Shown here: positions 17,395-25,286 of the stretch, one piece after another
Position numbering within the stretch: the first letter of the stretch is position 1
Layout: the number at the start of each line of letters is the position of its first letter
DNA from: Candidatus Dietzia intestinipullorum
Lineage (GTDB): Bacteria; Actinomycetota; Actinomycetes; Mycobacteriales; Mycobacteriaceae
DNA length: 64,000 nt
Direction: 5' to 3'
Assembly: GCA_019119635.1 (NCBI GenBank)
Contig: DWWP01000019.1
Location: forward strand, 1 to 64,000
Made by a program: the position numbers and the translations under genes
The notes under the pieces: generated by a model
The model's database searches: none
What the model saw: the letters and a program-made list of their open reading frames with translations, nothing else
What the model was told of the DNA's origin: nothing

Positions 17395-18321
17395 ATGGTG
17401 AGGAACCCCTTGGGGGTGGTCACGAGGTTGCCCCGGGCCACGGCGCGTCTGCCCCGGATGGCACCCGACATGTCCCGCCTCCCCCCGGGCCGGATGGTGA
17501 CCCTGCCGGGCGGTGTCCGGACGCGGCTCCACGACACCGGCGAGGAGGGCCTCGTCCCCGTGGTCCTGCTCCACGGCATGGTGGCCACCGGCATGCTGAA
17601 CTGGTACCAGACCTTCCAACGTCTCCGCGGTGAGTACCGGCTCATCACCTTTGACCAGCGCTGGCACGGCCGGGGCTACCGCGGCCCCTTCAGCTTCGAC
17701 ACCCTCGCCGACGACGTCCACCGTGTGGTCGACCACCTCGACCTGCCCGCCCCCGTCCTCGGCGGCTACTCGATGGGCGGGATGGTCTCCCAGCTCGCCG
17801 CCCGCCGCGATCCGTCCCGCTTCGCGGGTCTGGTGTTGGCCGCCACCGGCACCGGCGCCGAGCGCAACGCCGTGGAGAAGGTGACGATGGGCGGGTTCAC
17901 GCGCGCCAGCCCCCTGCTCAACGCCGTTCCCGAGGAGGTGGCCGAGGAGATCCAGGACACGGTCGAGGACGACGACGAGGCGACGAGCCCCCACGCCTGG
18001 GCGTTGCGTGAACTCTCGTCGACCCCGGTGGCGACCCACCGCACGGTGATCTCCGAGGTGGCGCGGTTCAACTCCACCGGGTGGCTGCACGAGCTGAACC
18101 TGCCGGTCGCGGTGGTCAAGACCATGCGCGACCTCGCGTTCCCGCAGTCTCTCCAGGACGAGATGGCTGACCTGCTCCCGCGCAGTGCCGTGTTCCCCTT
18201 CGAGGGCGGGCACGCCGGCTGCGCGACCCGCCCCGGGACGTTCGCCCGCCGGATGCGCACGGGGATCGGCTGGGTGGTCTCCGAATCCGGGGTCAGAACG
18301 CGGAGTAGCGGACCGCGGTGA
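17395..18321 (+). CDS. Alpha/beta hydrolase
   Basis: The 308-residue alpha/beta-hydrolase-fold protein has the oxyanion HGMVATGMLNW region near residue 60. The nucleophile elbow is GYSMGGM near residue 123, and a late histidine in FEGGHAGC completes the triad. A lid-like acidic segment follows the nucleophile (EEVAEEIQDTVEDDDEAT). The start at 17395 is fixed by GGAGG 6-7 nt before the ATG. The substrate is not known; relatives are lipases, esterases or epoxide-type hydrolases. Its 3' end overlaps the convergent small membrane-protein gene by 29 nt. Confidence 0.9.
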   Translation: MVRNPLGVVTRLPRATARLPRMAPDMSRLPPGRMVTLPGGVRTRLHDTGEEGLVPVVLLHGMVATGMLNWYQTFQRLRGEYRLITFDQRWHGRGYRGPFSFDTLADDVHRVVDHLDLPAPVLGGYSMGGMVSQLAARRDPSRFAGLVLAATGTGAERNAVEKVTMGGFTRASPLLNAVPEEVAEEIQDTVEDDDEATSPHAWALRELSSTPVATHRTVISEVARFNSTGWLHELNLPVAVVKTMRDLAFPQSLQDEMADLLPRSAVFPFEGGHAGCATRPGTFARRMRTGIGWVVSESGVRTRSSGPR

Positions 18322-18595
18322 CCACAAAGACGATCATCGCGACGCCGCCCAGGACCGCTCCCCACAGGGCCCGCCGCGTGTTCGGCTCCTCGTCGGCGAT
18401 CCAGCCGGTGGGCCAGCGGGCCAGGAGTCCGAAGCCCACGGCCATCAGCGCGGCGAGGAACGCGACGATGTTGAGCACCGGGATCCAGGACAGCGCCAGG
18501 GAACCGACACCCAGTACGAGCGCGCGAGTGCCCAGGTCCATCCCGCCCGACCTGCCGCGGCCGGTGAGCGGGGTGGAACGGGGGCGCAGCGGCAT
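18293..18595 (-). CDS. Small two-helix-pair membrane protein
   Basis: This 100-residue protein has hydrophobic segments at about residues 23-60 (two closely spaced helices) and 75-95. A TAGGCT box at 18602-18607 lies 6 nt before the ATG with no Shine-Dalgarno, supporting a leaderless start at 18595. An alternative start at 18541 would trim an Arg-rich N-terminus. The 3' end overlaps the convergent hydrolase by 29 nt. I recognise no family, though the arrangement resembles DUF4190-like small membrane proteins. Confidence 0.65.
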   Translation of the reverse strand: MPLRPRSTPLTGRGRSGGMDLGTRALVLGVGSLALSWIPVLNIVAFLAALMAVGFGLLARWPTGWIADEEPNTRRALWGAVLGGVAMIVFVVTAVRYSAF

Positions 18596-18722
18596 GGGCC
18601 CAGCCTAGCCGCGCTCAGCGGGCCGGGTCGGGTCGGGATCTGCGGAAATCCCCGGCCCCGCCGACGCTCTCGTCGATATGGTCGGACGGCCGGGTAGCTG
18701 CGTCGACCGAAAGGCCCACCTC

Positions 18723-20339
18723 ATGTCCGTCACGTCGACACCGGACCCCCGGCGGTCGTGGCTGCCGATGGCCGGCTTGTTCCTGGGCCAGGTCCTCATG
18801 TCCTTCAACGTCTCGGCACTGCCGATCTCGATCGGCGGGATGGTCGCCGACTTCGGGGTCCCCATGACCGTGGCGAGTTCGACCATCGTGGTCTACGGGC
18901 TGGTGGTCGCCGCGCTCGTGATGACCGGCGCCAAGCTCGGGCAACGTCTCGGCTGGGTGCTGATCTTCCGGGTCGTCGTCATCGCCTTCGCCTGTTCCTC
19001 CCTGTTCATGATCTTCTCCCCGTCGGCGGGGTGGGCCATCGCCGGACAGGCCCTCGCCGGCGCCTCCGCCGCGATCATCGTGCCGGCGCTCGTCGCACTC
19101 ATCGCCGAGAACTACAGCGGAGACCAACAGGCCACCGCGATCGGGTCACTCGGGTCGGCACGCGCGCTCGCCGGCGTCAGCGCCTTCCTCATCGGCGGCA
19201 CCCTGGGGACCCTCGTGGGCTGGCGTCCGGTGTTCTGGATCGTCTTCGCGCTCGCGATCGCCGTGTTCGTCCTGAGCTTCACCCTCCGGTCCGATCGCGG
19301 CGACTCGTCCATCACGATCGACCTCGTGGCCTCGGTGCTCATCGGTCTCGCGATCGTGCTGCTCACGCTCGGGTTCAACAACCTCAACGCCTGGGGCGCG
19401 GTCCTCGCTGGGCCGGGCGCACCCTTCGATCTCCGCGGGATCTCGCCCGCGCCCCTATTGATCCTCCTCGGGATCATCTGCGGGCAGGCGTTCTTCCTGT
19501 GGACCCGTCGTCGTGTCCGCGGGGGGAAGGAGCCGCTGGTCGACCTGTCCGTCCTGGGCACCTCCCGGGAACGCGCGGCCGTCTACGCGATGTTCATCGT
19601 GGTCGCCCTCGAGGCCGCCCTGAACTTCACCGTGCCGCTCTACATCCAGATCGTGCAGGGCCGCAGCCCGTTCGAGACGGCGCTGGCGATGATGCCGTTC
19701 AACGTCACGGTGTTCATCACCGCCACCCTCATCGTGCGCTTCTACAAGCGGTTCAGCCCGCGCACGATCGGGGTCGCCGCCTTCACGCTCGCCACCGCGG
19801 CCCTGGTCTGGCTGTCGGTCGTCGTGACCAACAACTGGGAGACCGTCCCCACGATCGTCGGCCTGATCGCGTTCGGCATCGGCCAGGGCGCCCTGGTCAC
19901 ACTGGTGTTCAATGTCCTCGTCACGTCGGCGCCGGCAGAACTCGCCGGTGACGTCGGATCGATCCGGGGCAGCACCCAGAACCTCGCCTCGGCGGTCGGC
20001 ACCGCCGTGGTCGGCGCACTCCTCGTCGCACTCCTCAGCGTAGGCATCGGGCGGGCCGTGATGGAGCACCCCGAGCTCCCGCGGGACCTCGTCGCCCAGG
20101 TCGACCTGGACAGTGTGGACTTCGTGTCCAACACGGAGCTCGAAGAGGTCCTCTCACGCACCGACGCGACGCCGCGTCAGGTGGCCGAAGCCGTCCGGGT
20201 CAACGAGGAGGAGAGACTCCGCGCGCTCAAGCTCGGGCTGCTGCTCCTCGCCGGGACCAGCGCGCTGGCGATCCTGCCGGCCTCGCGACTCCCCCGCTAC
20301 CGGCCGCACGAGGTCCCGCTCCCCGCGCCGGCTGAGTAG
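18723..20339 (+). CDS. MFS transporter (DHA2/14-TM type)
   Basis: The 538-residue major facilitator has about fourteen hydrophobic helices. The loop 2-3 region is replaced by VMTGAKLGQRLGW, and motif C-like glycine patterns lie around LGSARALAGVSAFLIGGTLGTLVGWR. The C-terminal cytosolic tail (residues 455-500) is acidic before a final helix and the motif LPRYRPHEVPLP. Relatives export drugs or small metabolites by proton antiport. The start at 18723 is chosen at the natural N-terminus; the frame is open slightly upstream. No regulator is adjacent, and the neighbouring genes are unrelated. Confidence 0.88.
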   Translation: MSVTSTPDPRRSWLPMAGLFLGQVLMSFNVSALPISIGGMVADFGVPMTVASSTIVVYGLVVAALVMTGAKLGQRLGWVLIFRVVVIAFACSSLFMIFSPSAGWAIAGQALAGASAAIIVPALVALIAENYSGDQQATAIGSLGSARALAGVSAFLIGGTLGTLVGWRPVFWIVFALAIAVFVLSFTLRSDRGDSSITIDLVASVLIGLAIVLLTLGFNNLNAWGAVLAGPGAPFDLRGISPAPLLILLGIICGQAFFLWTRRRVRGGKEPLVDLSVLGTSRERAAVYAMFIVVALEAALNFTVPLYIQIVQGRSPFETALAMMPFNVTVFITATLIVRFYKRFSPRTIGVAAFTLATAALVWLSVVVTNNWETVPTIVGLIAFGIGQGALVTLVFNVLVTSAPAELAGDVGSIRGSTQNLASAVGTAVVGALLVALLSVGIGRAVMEHPELPRDLVAQVDLDSVDFVSNTELEEVLSRTDATPRQVAEAVRVNEEERLRALKLGLLLLAGTSALAILPASRLPRYRPHEVPLPAPAE

Positions 20340-20353
20340 CGGGTCGGTGAGGT

Positions 20354-21244
20354 TCACAAGTACACGTCGTTGTACGCCCGATCGTCCTCGATCGGCTCGA
20401 GGTGCGTGGTGATGTGGGTGTGCGGCAGCGCCGCGTGGATCTCCTGCTCCACCCGCTCCACCAGGTCGTGGCCCCGGTCCACGCTCCAGTCGCCGGGCAC
20501 GAGGGCGTGGAACTCCACGAACCGCCATCTCCCCGATTCGCGGGTGCGCAGTTCGTGGAAGTCGACGCGGTCGCCGACGCGGTGCCGCTCGAGGATCTCC
20601 TCGATCACCGCGTTGTCCTCCTCCGGGAGCGTGGCGTCCATGAGCCCCATCCCGGACTGGACCACCAGCCGGTAACCCACCACCAGGATGTTGAGGCCCA
20701 CCGCGATCGCGACGAGGGGGTCGAGCACCTCCCAGCCGGTGAGCCACACCAGCGCCACGCCCACCACGACCCCGACCGAGGTGATGACGTCGGTGAGCAG
20801 GTGCTTGCCGTCGGCCTTGAGCGTGGGTGAGCGGTGCCGGATCCCGGCCCGCACGAGCAGGGCCCCGACCACGCCGTTGAGGACCGCGGCGACCACCGAG
20901 ATCGCCATGCCGAGTCCCAGCGACTCGAGCGGCGCCGGATTGATGAGCCGCTCGACACCGGTGTAGAGGATGACCGCGGCGGCGAGGAAGATCATCGCCC
21001 CCTCGACCACCGCCGAGAAGTACTCCGCCTTGGAGTGCCCGTACTGGTGATCCGCGTCGGCCGGGCGCTCGGCCACCGTGATCGCGATGAGGGCGACGAC
21101 GGCGGCGACCAGGTTGACCACGGACTCCGCCGCATCCGACAGCAGGCCGACCGATCCCGTCATCCACCAGGCCCACGTCTTGAGACCGATGGTGACGACC
21201 GCCGTGGCCACGGAGAGCCACGCGAACTTCAGAAGAGTCGACAC
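20354..21244 (-). CDS. Cation diffusion facilitator family transporter
   Basis: The 296-residue CDF protein has six membrane helices in the first 200 residues and a C-terminal cytoplasmic ferredoxin-like domain. The helix 2 metal site appears as LLSDAAESVVN and the helix 5 site as HLLTDVITS. The His/Asp of the second site is standard, while the first shows E and N where classic zinc transporters have H/D and D, so specificity may differ. It presumably exports a divalent metal by proton antiport. Translation starts at a GTG. The protein ends in LEPIEDDRAYNDVYL, a histidine-poor tail. Confidence 0.9.
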   Translation of the reverse strand: MSTLLKFAWLSVATAVVTIGLKTWAWWMTGSVGLLSDAAESVVNLVAAVVALIAITVAERPADADHQYGHSKAEYFSAVVEGAMIFLAAAVILYTGVERLINPAPLESLGLGMAISVVAAVLNGVVGALLVRAGIRHRSPTLKADGKHLLTDVITSVGVVVGVALVWLTGWEVLDPLVAIAVGLNILVVGYRLVVQSGMGLMDATLPEEDNAVIEEILERHRVGDRVDFHELRTRESGRWRFVEFHALVPGDWSVDRGHDLVERVEQEIHAALPHTHITTHLEPIEDDRAYNDVYL

Positions 21245-21320
21245 GTCTGACGAGGATAGTCGTCGACGGCCGCACGCCGGGAGCCCGTAAGAGACGTCAC
21301 ATCCGGTGCCCCTCAGCCGG

Positions 21321-21326
21321 TAGTGT
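21321..21326 (+). promoter_or_regulatory. -10 box of a leaderless promoter for the nfeD-SPFH pair
   Basis: TAGTGT lies exactly 6 nt before the ATG of the NfeD-like gene and no Shine-Dalgarno is present. This is the spacing expected when transcription starts at the A of the start codon. Confidence 0.55.
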
Positions 21327-21332
21327 CGTGGC

Positions 21333-21767
21333 ATGCATATCGGACTCGGGTGGCTGGGCGCCGCGGTACTGCTCGCCGCCGGCGAGGCGGTCGGAGGTGA
21401 ACTGGTCCTCCTGATGCTCGCCGGGGGCGCGCTGGGCGGGTCGGCCGCCGCGTTCCTGGGCGCACCATTGTGGGGCCAGGCCCTGGCGTTCGCACTCGTC
21501 TCCGTGATCCTGCTCGTGGGGGTCCGCCCCCTCGCCCGCAAGCGTCTGTTGTCGGCACTGCCGGAGAACGACACCAACACGGCCGCCCTGACCGGCCGTG
21601 ACGGGACCGTGGTGGAAGCCGTGGGTTCCGGTGGGGGCCTGGTGGAGCTCGGCGGCGACACGTGGACCGCGCGTCCGCTGCTCGAGGGCGAGACGTTCGA
21701 GGCAGGCGAGAAGATCCTCGTGCATGAGATCCAGGGCGCCACGGCGATCGTCGTGCGAGGCGTCTGA
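21333..21767 (+). CDS. NfeD-like membrane protein with C-terminal OB-fold domain
   Basis: The 144-residue short NfeD protein has two or three N-terminal hydrophobic helices up to residue 66. A soluble beta-rich domain follows from about residue 83 with LTGRDGTVVEAVGSGGGLVEL and the typical V-x-G/A ending. NfeD1b proteins of this size are encoded next to SPFH/stomatin partners and help organise membrane microdomains; the next gene, 38 bp downstream, is such a partner. The start is supported by the leaderless -10 box. Confidence 0.9.
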   Translation: MHIGLGWLGAAVLLAAGEAVGGELVLLMLAGGALGGSAAAFLGAPLWGQALAFALVSVILLVGVRPLARKRLLSALPENDTNTAALTGRDGTVVEAVGSGGGLVELGGDTWTARPLLEGETFEAGEKILVHEIQGATAIVVRGV

Positions 21768-21805
21768 CCCCGGCCCACTGCATGACACACCCCTAAGGAG
21801 ACCGT

Positions 21806-23137
21806 ATGGGTGGCTTGGTTTTCCTCGCCGTCATCGTCGTCTTGATCGCCGCTATCGTGGCGAGCTCGGTCAAGCTCATCCCCCAGGCCGAGGCTGCCGT
21901 CATCGAGCGGCTCGGCCGCTACCAGCGCAGCGCGAGCGGGCAGCTCACCCTGATCATCCCGTTCATCGACCGCATCCGCGCGAAGGTGGACCTGCGCGAG
22001 CGGGTGGTCACCTTCCCGCCGCAGTCGATGATCACCGAGGACAACCTCACGCTGAGCATCGACACGGTGGTCTACTTCCAGGTCACCGACCCCAAGTCGG
22101 CCGTGTACGAGATCAACAACTACATCATCGCCGTGGAGCAGCTCGCCACCACGACGCTCCGTAACGTGGTCGGCGGTCTCACGCTCGAGCAGACGCTGAC
22201 CAGCCGCGACATGATCAACAAGCAGCTGCGCGGGGTGCTCGACTCCGAGACCGGCCGCTGGGGCCTGCGCGTGGCCCGCGTCGAGCTGCGGTCGATCGAT
22301 CCGCCGCCCTCGATCCAGGACTCGATGGAGCAGCAGATGCGCGCGGACCGCGAGAAGCGGGCCACCATCCTGACCGCCGAGGGCCAGCGCGAGGCCGCGA
22401 TCACCACGGCCCAGGGCTCCAAGCAGGCCGCTATCCTCGACGCCGAGGGCAACAAGCAGGCGTCGATCCTGGACGCCGAGGCCGACCGCCAGTCGCGGAT
22501 GCTGCGCGCCCAGGGTGAGCGTGCGGCCCGCTACCTCGTGGCCGAGGGGCAGGCCGCCGCGATCGCGCGGGTCAACGCCTCGGTCAAGGCCTCCAAGCCG
22601 ACGCCGGAGATGCTGGCCTACCAGTACGTGCAGAACCTGCCCGAGATGGCCAAGGGCGAGGCCGCCACGATGTGGATGATCCCCTCGCAGTTCGGCGACT
22701 CCCTGGAGGACTTCGCCAAGACCCTGGCCAAGAAGGACGACGACGGCGTGTTCCGGTACGAGCCGACGGAGGTCGACCAGGACGCCGATCTCCCGTCCGC
22801 GCCGGCCGAGTGGTTCGACACCTCGACGGACCCGGAGATCGCACGGTCGGTGGCGCTCGCCGAGGCGGCCGCCCGGGGCGCCGGCACCGACTCCTCCGAC
22901 ATCGACGAGCGCCCCGCGAAGCCCAAGCCCGGGGTGTTCGACATGGTGCCCGAGTCCGAGGGCGGCGGCGCCCCGGAGTCCGCGGCATCCGATCAGGGCG
23001 AGGAGCGGCGGGGACTGCCCTCGCAGGCCGGCGGGGAGCACCAGCCGGGTTCCGAGCAGTGGACGGGCCGGCCCGGATCCCCCGCCTCGGACGCCGCGCC
23101 CGAGCAGCCGGCAGACGGCGACGAGCAGTCCCGCTGA
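21806..23137 (+). CDS. SPFH/band 7 domain protein (stomatin/paraslipin-like)
   Basis: The 443-residue protein has one N-terminal membrane helix (residues 4-24) and a band 7 domain (about 25-200) with the stomatin signature IERLGRYQRS and LTLSIDTVVYFQVTDP. A long Ala/Glu/Gln-rich coiled coil (about 200-260) follows, with repeating AEGQREA / DAEGNKQA units. Homologues oligomerise into rings that scaffold membrane microdomains and regulate proteases. The last 130 residues are acidic and disordered. AAGGAGACC provides a good Shine-Dalgarno. It is co-transcribed with the NfeD-like gene and ends at a strong terminator. Confidence 0.93.
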   Translation: MGGLVFLAVIVVLIAAIVASSVKLIPQAEAAVIERLGRYQRSASGQLTLIIPFIDRIRAKVDLRERVVTFPPQSMITEDNLTLSIDTVVYFQVTDPKSAVYEINNYIIAVEQLATTTLRNVVGGLTLEQTLTSRDMINKQLRGVLDSETGRWGLRVARVELRSIDPPPSIQDSMEQQMRADREKRATILTAEGQREAAITTAQGSKQAAILDAEGNKQASILDAEADRQSRMLRAQGERAARYLVAEGQAAAIARVNASVKASKPTPEMLAYQYVQNLPEMAKGEAATMWMIPSQFGDSLEDFAKTLAKKDDDGVFRYEPTEVDQDADLPSAPAEWFDTSTDPEIARSVALAEAAARGAGTDSSDIDERPAKPKPGVFDMVPESEGGGAPESAASDQGEERRGLPSQAGGEHQPGSEQWTGRPGSPASDAAPEQPADGDEQSR

Positions 23138-23158
23138 TCGATCTCTGACCCGGCGATC

Positions 23159-23196
23159 GACGACGCCCCCGGCCGAGAGCGGCCGGGGGCGTCGTC
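23159..23196 (+). terminator. Strong rho-independent-type hairpin after the SPFH gene
   Basis: A perfect 16-bp stem, 23159-23174 paired with 23181-23196, encloses the 6-nt loop GAGAGC. It starts 21 bp after the SPFH stop. No long T-tract follows, which is usual for terminators in this GC range. Confidence 0.85.
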
Positions 23197-23214
23197 GGTA
23201 CGGCAGGTCCGGTC

Positions 23215-23228
23215 GTGTCCCGGGACAC
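23215..23228 (+). promoter_or_regulatory. Perfect 14-bp palindrome, probable TetR operator overlapping the -35 region
   Basis: GTGTCCCGGGACAC is a perfect palindrome. It lies 7 bp before the -10 box TACTAT (23236-23241), which itself stands 6 nt before the GTG at 23248. A bound repressor here would block RNA polymerase, which fits autoregulation by the TetR-family product. The protein-site link is inferred from position. Confidence 0.7.
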
Positions 23229-23247
23229 ATCCTCCTACTATGGACAC

Positions 23248-23895
23248 GTGACAGGTGACAACGGAAGTAGAGGCGACGCCCGCCCTCACGACACGGAGGA
23301 CGTCCGCCTGATCGAAGCGGCGAGCGCGCTCCTCATGGCCCAGGGCATCAAGGGGACCAGCACGGAAGACATCGCCAAGTCGGCGGGGGTCACGCGCGTG
23401 ACCCTGTACCGCAGGCTGGGCCCCCGCGCGCAGATTCTGCGTGAGGTCTACGCGCACGAGGCCCAACGGCTGATGAAGACCGTCAACGCGCGGTTCACCC
23501 CGTTCGAGTCGCTGGAGTGGGACCCGGTCCGCCACGTCGAGGACCTCCTGGTCGGCACGGTGTTCGACATCAGGGAGAGCGACCTGCTCCGGCGACTGGT
23601 CCTCGTGGACCGGGACGAGGCGGTGTCCACGCTCGCCAGCCAGTCCGACTCCGTGCTGGAGGAGATCACAGAGATCGTCGCCGAGTTCGTCCGCAACACC
23701 TGGAGCGCCGACGTCCACATCAGGGCGATGGACGACGACGAGGTGGCCGCGTTGTCCCACGACATCGGCGCCGTGGTGGGCCGCTACCTGCACTCGATCT
23801 GTGTGATGCCCGACGGCCCGCCGGTACTGGAGTCGGAGTACGACATCCGGAGCCTGGCGAGGCGGGTGCTGGTGCCGATGATCCTTCAGCGCTGA
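23248..23895 (+). CDS. TetR family transcriptional regulator
   Basis: The 215-residue protein has an N-terminal DNA-binding domain, with DVRLIEAASALLMAQGIKGTSTEDIAKSAGVTRVTLYRR split across the usual helices at about residues 15-55. A ligand-binding helical domain without recognisable specificity follows. I choose the GTG at 23248 over the GTG at 23215 because TACTAT precedes it by 6 nt (a leaderless start) and because the 14-bp palindrome would otherwise be coding. The gene ends overlapping the convergent epimerase gene by 10 nt. The likely targets are itself and possibly the convergent hydrolase-MMPL-epimerase operon, though no second palindrome copy was found there. Confidence 0.88.
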   Translation: MTGDNGSRGDARPHDTEDVRLIEAASALLMAQGIKGTSTEDIAKSAGVTRVTLYRRLGPRAQILREVYAHEAQRLMKTVNARFTPFESLEWDPVRHVEDLLVGTVFDIRESDLLRRLVLVDRDEAVSTLASQSDSVLEEITEIVAEFVRNTWSADVHIRAMDDDEVAALSHDIGAVVGRYLHSICVMPDGPPVLESEYDIRSLARRVLVPMILQR

Positions 23896-25271
23896 CCGGG
23901 CGGGCCCTCCGCTCCCAGCTCGTGCGCGAGTGCATCCGACACGCGCGGGTACCGGAAGACGTGGGCCGCGTCCCCGAGTGCGCGGGGGCGGACCAGCTGA
24001 TCCGCGAGGGCCAGTTCGTGTCCGCCCCGCTGGCCGAGCAGCAGCCCGGGGGCGAAGGCGGGCACCGGGACCACGGTGGGGCGGTGGAGCACCGAGCCCA
24101 GGCGGTCGGTGAAGTCGCTGTTGCGGACCGCGTGCGGGGCCACCGCGGTGACCGTGCCGGCCAGTGCGTCGTCGGTGACGGCCCGGAGGTAGATGTCGGT
24201 GAGGTCGTCGAGCGCGATCCAGGACATCCACTGCCGCCCGGAACCGAGCCGGCCCCCGAGCCCGGTGCGGGTGACGGCGGCCAGGGCGGGCAGCATCCCG
24301 CCCGCCCCGGACAGGACGATGCCCGTGCGTACCGTCACCACGCGGGCGCCTGCCCGGCGGGCGGGCTCGCACGCCGCCTCCCAGTCCCGCACGATCTCCG
24401 CGAGCGGCCCGGTGCCGGGATCGGAGTGCTCATCGAGCTCCTCGTCGCCCCGGTCCGGCCCGTACACGCCGACCGCCGACGCGCACACCAGGGCGGTCCG
24501 GCCGCCCCGCGCGGCCACCAGCTCGGCGAGCCGGCGCGTGGGGCCCACCCGGCTGTCGCGGACCCGGTCGAGGTGGCGGTCCGTGAACCGGCCCGCGATC
24601 GACGCCCCGGCCAGGTGCACCAGCGTGTCGACCCCGTCGAGCAGGTCCGTCGACGGCGACTCCGGGTCCCAGTGGCGCTCGTCCGCCGCGCGGGCGGGGC
24701 GGCGCACGAGCCGAATCACCCGGTGGCCGGCCACGCCCAGGAGGGCGACGAGAGCCTCCCCGACGAGCCCGGACGCCCCGGAGACGGCGACGGTGCGCGG
24801 CCGGCCGTCGCCGAGCCCCTCGAGTTCCCGGAACCGCTCGAGGTCACGTTCCATCTGGCGGTGGCGATAGGCGAACATCGGCTCGAGGAGCCGGGCCGGG
24901 ACCCGGGCGTCGACACGGTCGCCGAGGACCGTGGTCCCGTCCGGGCCGGCGGTCACGGTGTGCTCGTGGACCCACCCGGTCAGTCCCGCGTACGGCTGCG
25001 AGGTGCAGCGGTCCACGAACCGTTCGCCGTCGACGTACGCCGCGGGGTCGTGGGTGGCGGTCCACGCCGGACCCAGTCGCGCCCCGAGCGGACCCGGCAG
25101 CGCCGAGCGCGGGACGAGGACGGCCACGCCGTCGCGGAGTGAGTCGGCCTCCCGGTGCGGACGCAGCGGCATGAACGGGGGCGCGAGTCTGCGCATCGCT
25201 CCCGGTGCGGCGAAGTATCCCCACGCCGTCGCGGGGTCGACCCCGATGGTGTGCTCGAGTTCGATGCTCAC
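23886..25271 (-). CDS. TIGR01777 family epimerase with N-terminal SRPBCC domain
   Basis: The 461-residue two-domain protein has an SRPBCC (polyketide-cyclase-like) ligand-binding domain in residues 1-145. An NAD(P)-binding extended SDR domain begins at about residue 160 with VAVSGASGLVGEALV and HLAGASIAGR, and ends in a DUF1731-type tail. The same fusion is known in actinobacterial YfcH/SulA-like epimerases, whose substrate is not established. A GTG start follows a GGAAGGTGG Shine-Dalgarno. It is the last gene of a three-gene operon with the MMPL transporter 15 bp upstream and a hydrolase before that. Confidence 0.9.
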   Translation of the reverse strand: MSIELEHTIGVDPATAWGYFAAPGAMRRLAPPFMPLRPHREADSLRDGVAVLVPRSALPGPLGARLGPAWTATHDPAAYVDGERFVDRCTSQPYAGLTGWVHEHTVTAGPDGTTVLGDRVDARVPARLLEPMFAYRHRQMERDLERFRELEGLGDGRPRTVAVSGASGLVGEALVALLGVAGHRVIRLVRRPARAADERHWDPESPSTDLLDGVDTLVHLAGASIAGRFTDRHLDRVRDSRVGPTRRLAELVAARGGRTALVCASAVGVYGPDRGDEELDEHSDPGTGPLAEIVRDWEAACEPARRAGARVVTVRTGIVLSGAGGMLPALAAVTRTGLGGRLGSGRQWMSWIALDDLTDIYLRAVTDDALAGTVTAVAPHAVRNSDFTDRLGSVLHRPTVVPVPAFAPGLLLGQRGGHELALADQLVRPRALGDAAHVFRYPRVSDALAHELGAEGPPGQR

Positions 25272-25286
25272 GGTGCCACCTTCCGG

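Noticed and set aside
21333-23137. NfeD-SPFH pair as a novel defence or protease system
   Set aside because: The pairing of a short NfeD protein with a stomatin-like protein is a widespread, already described membrane-organisation module.
20354-23230. A minus-strand frame of 958 codons covering the CDF gene and the NfeD-SPFH region
   Set aside because: Only its last 296 codons resemble a protein (the CDF transporter); the upstream part is antisense to the NfeD and SPFH genes.
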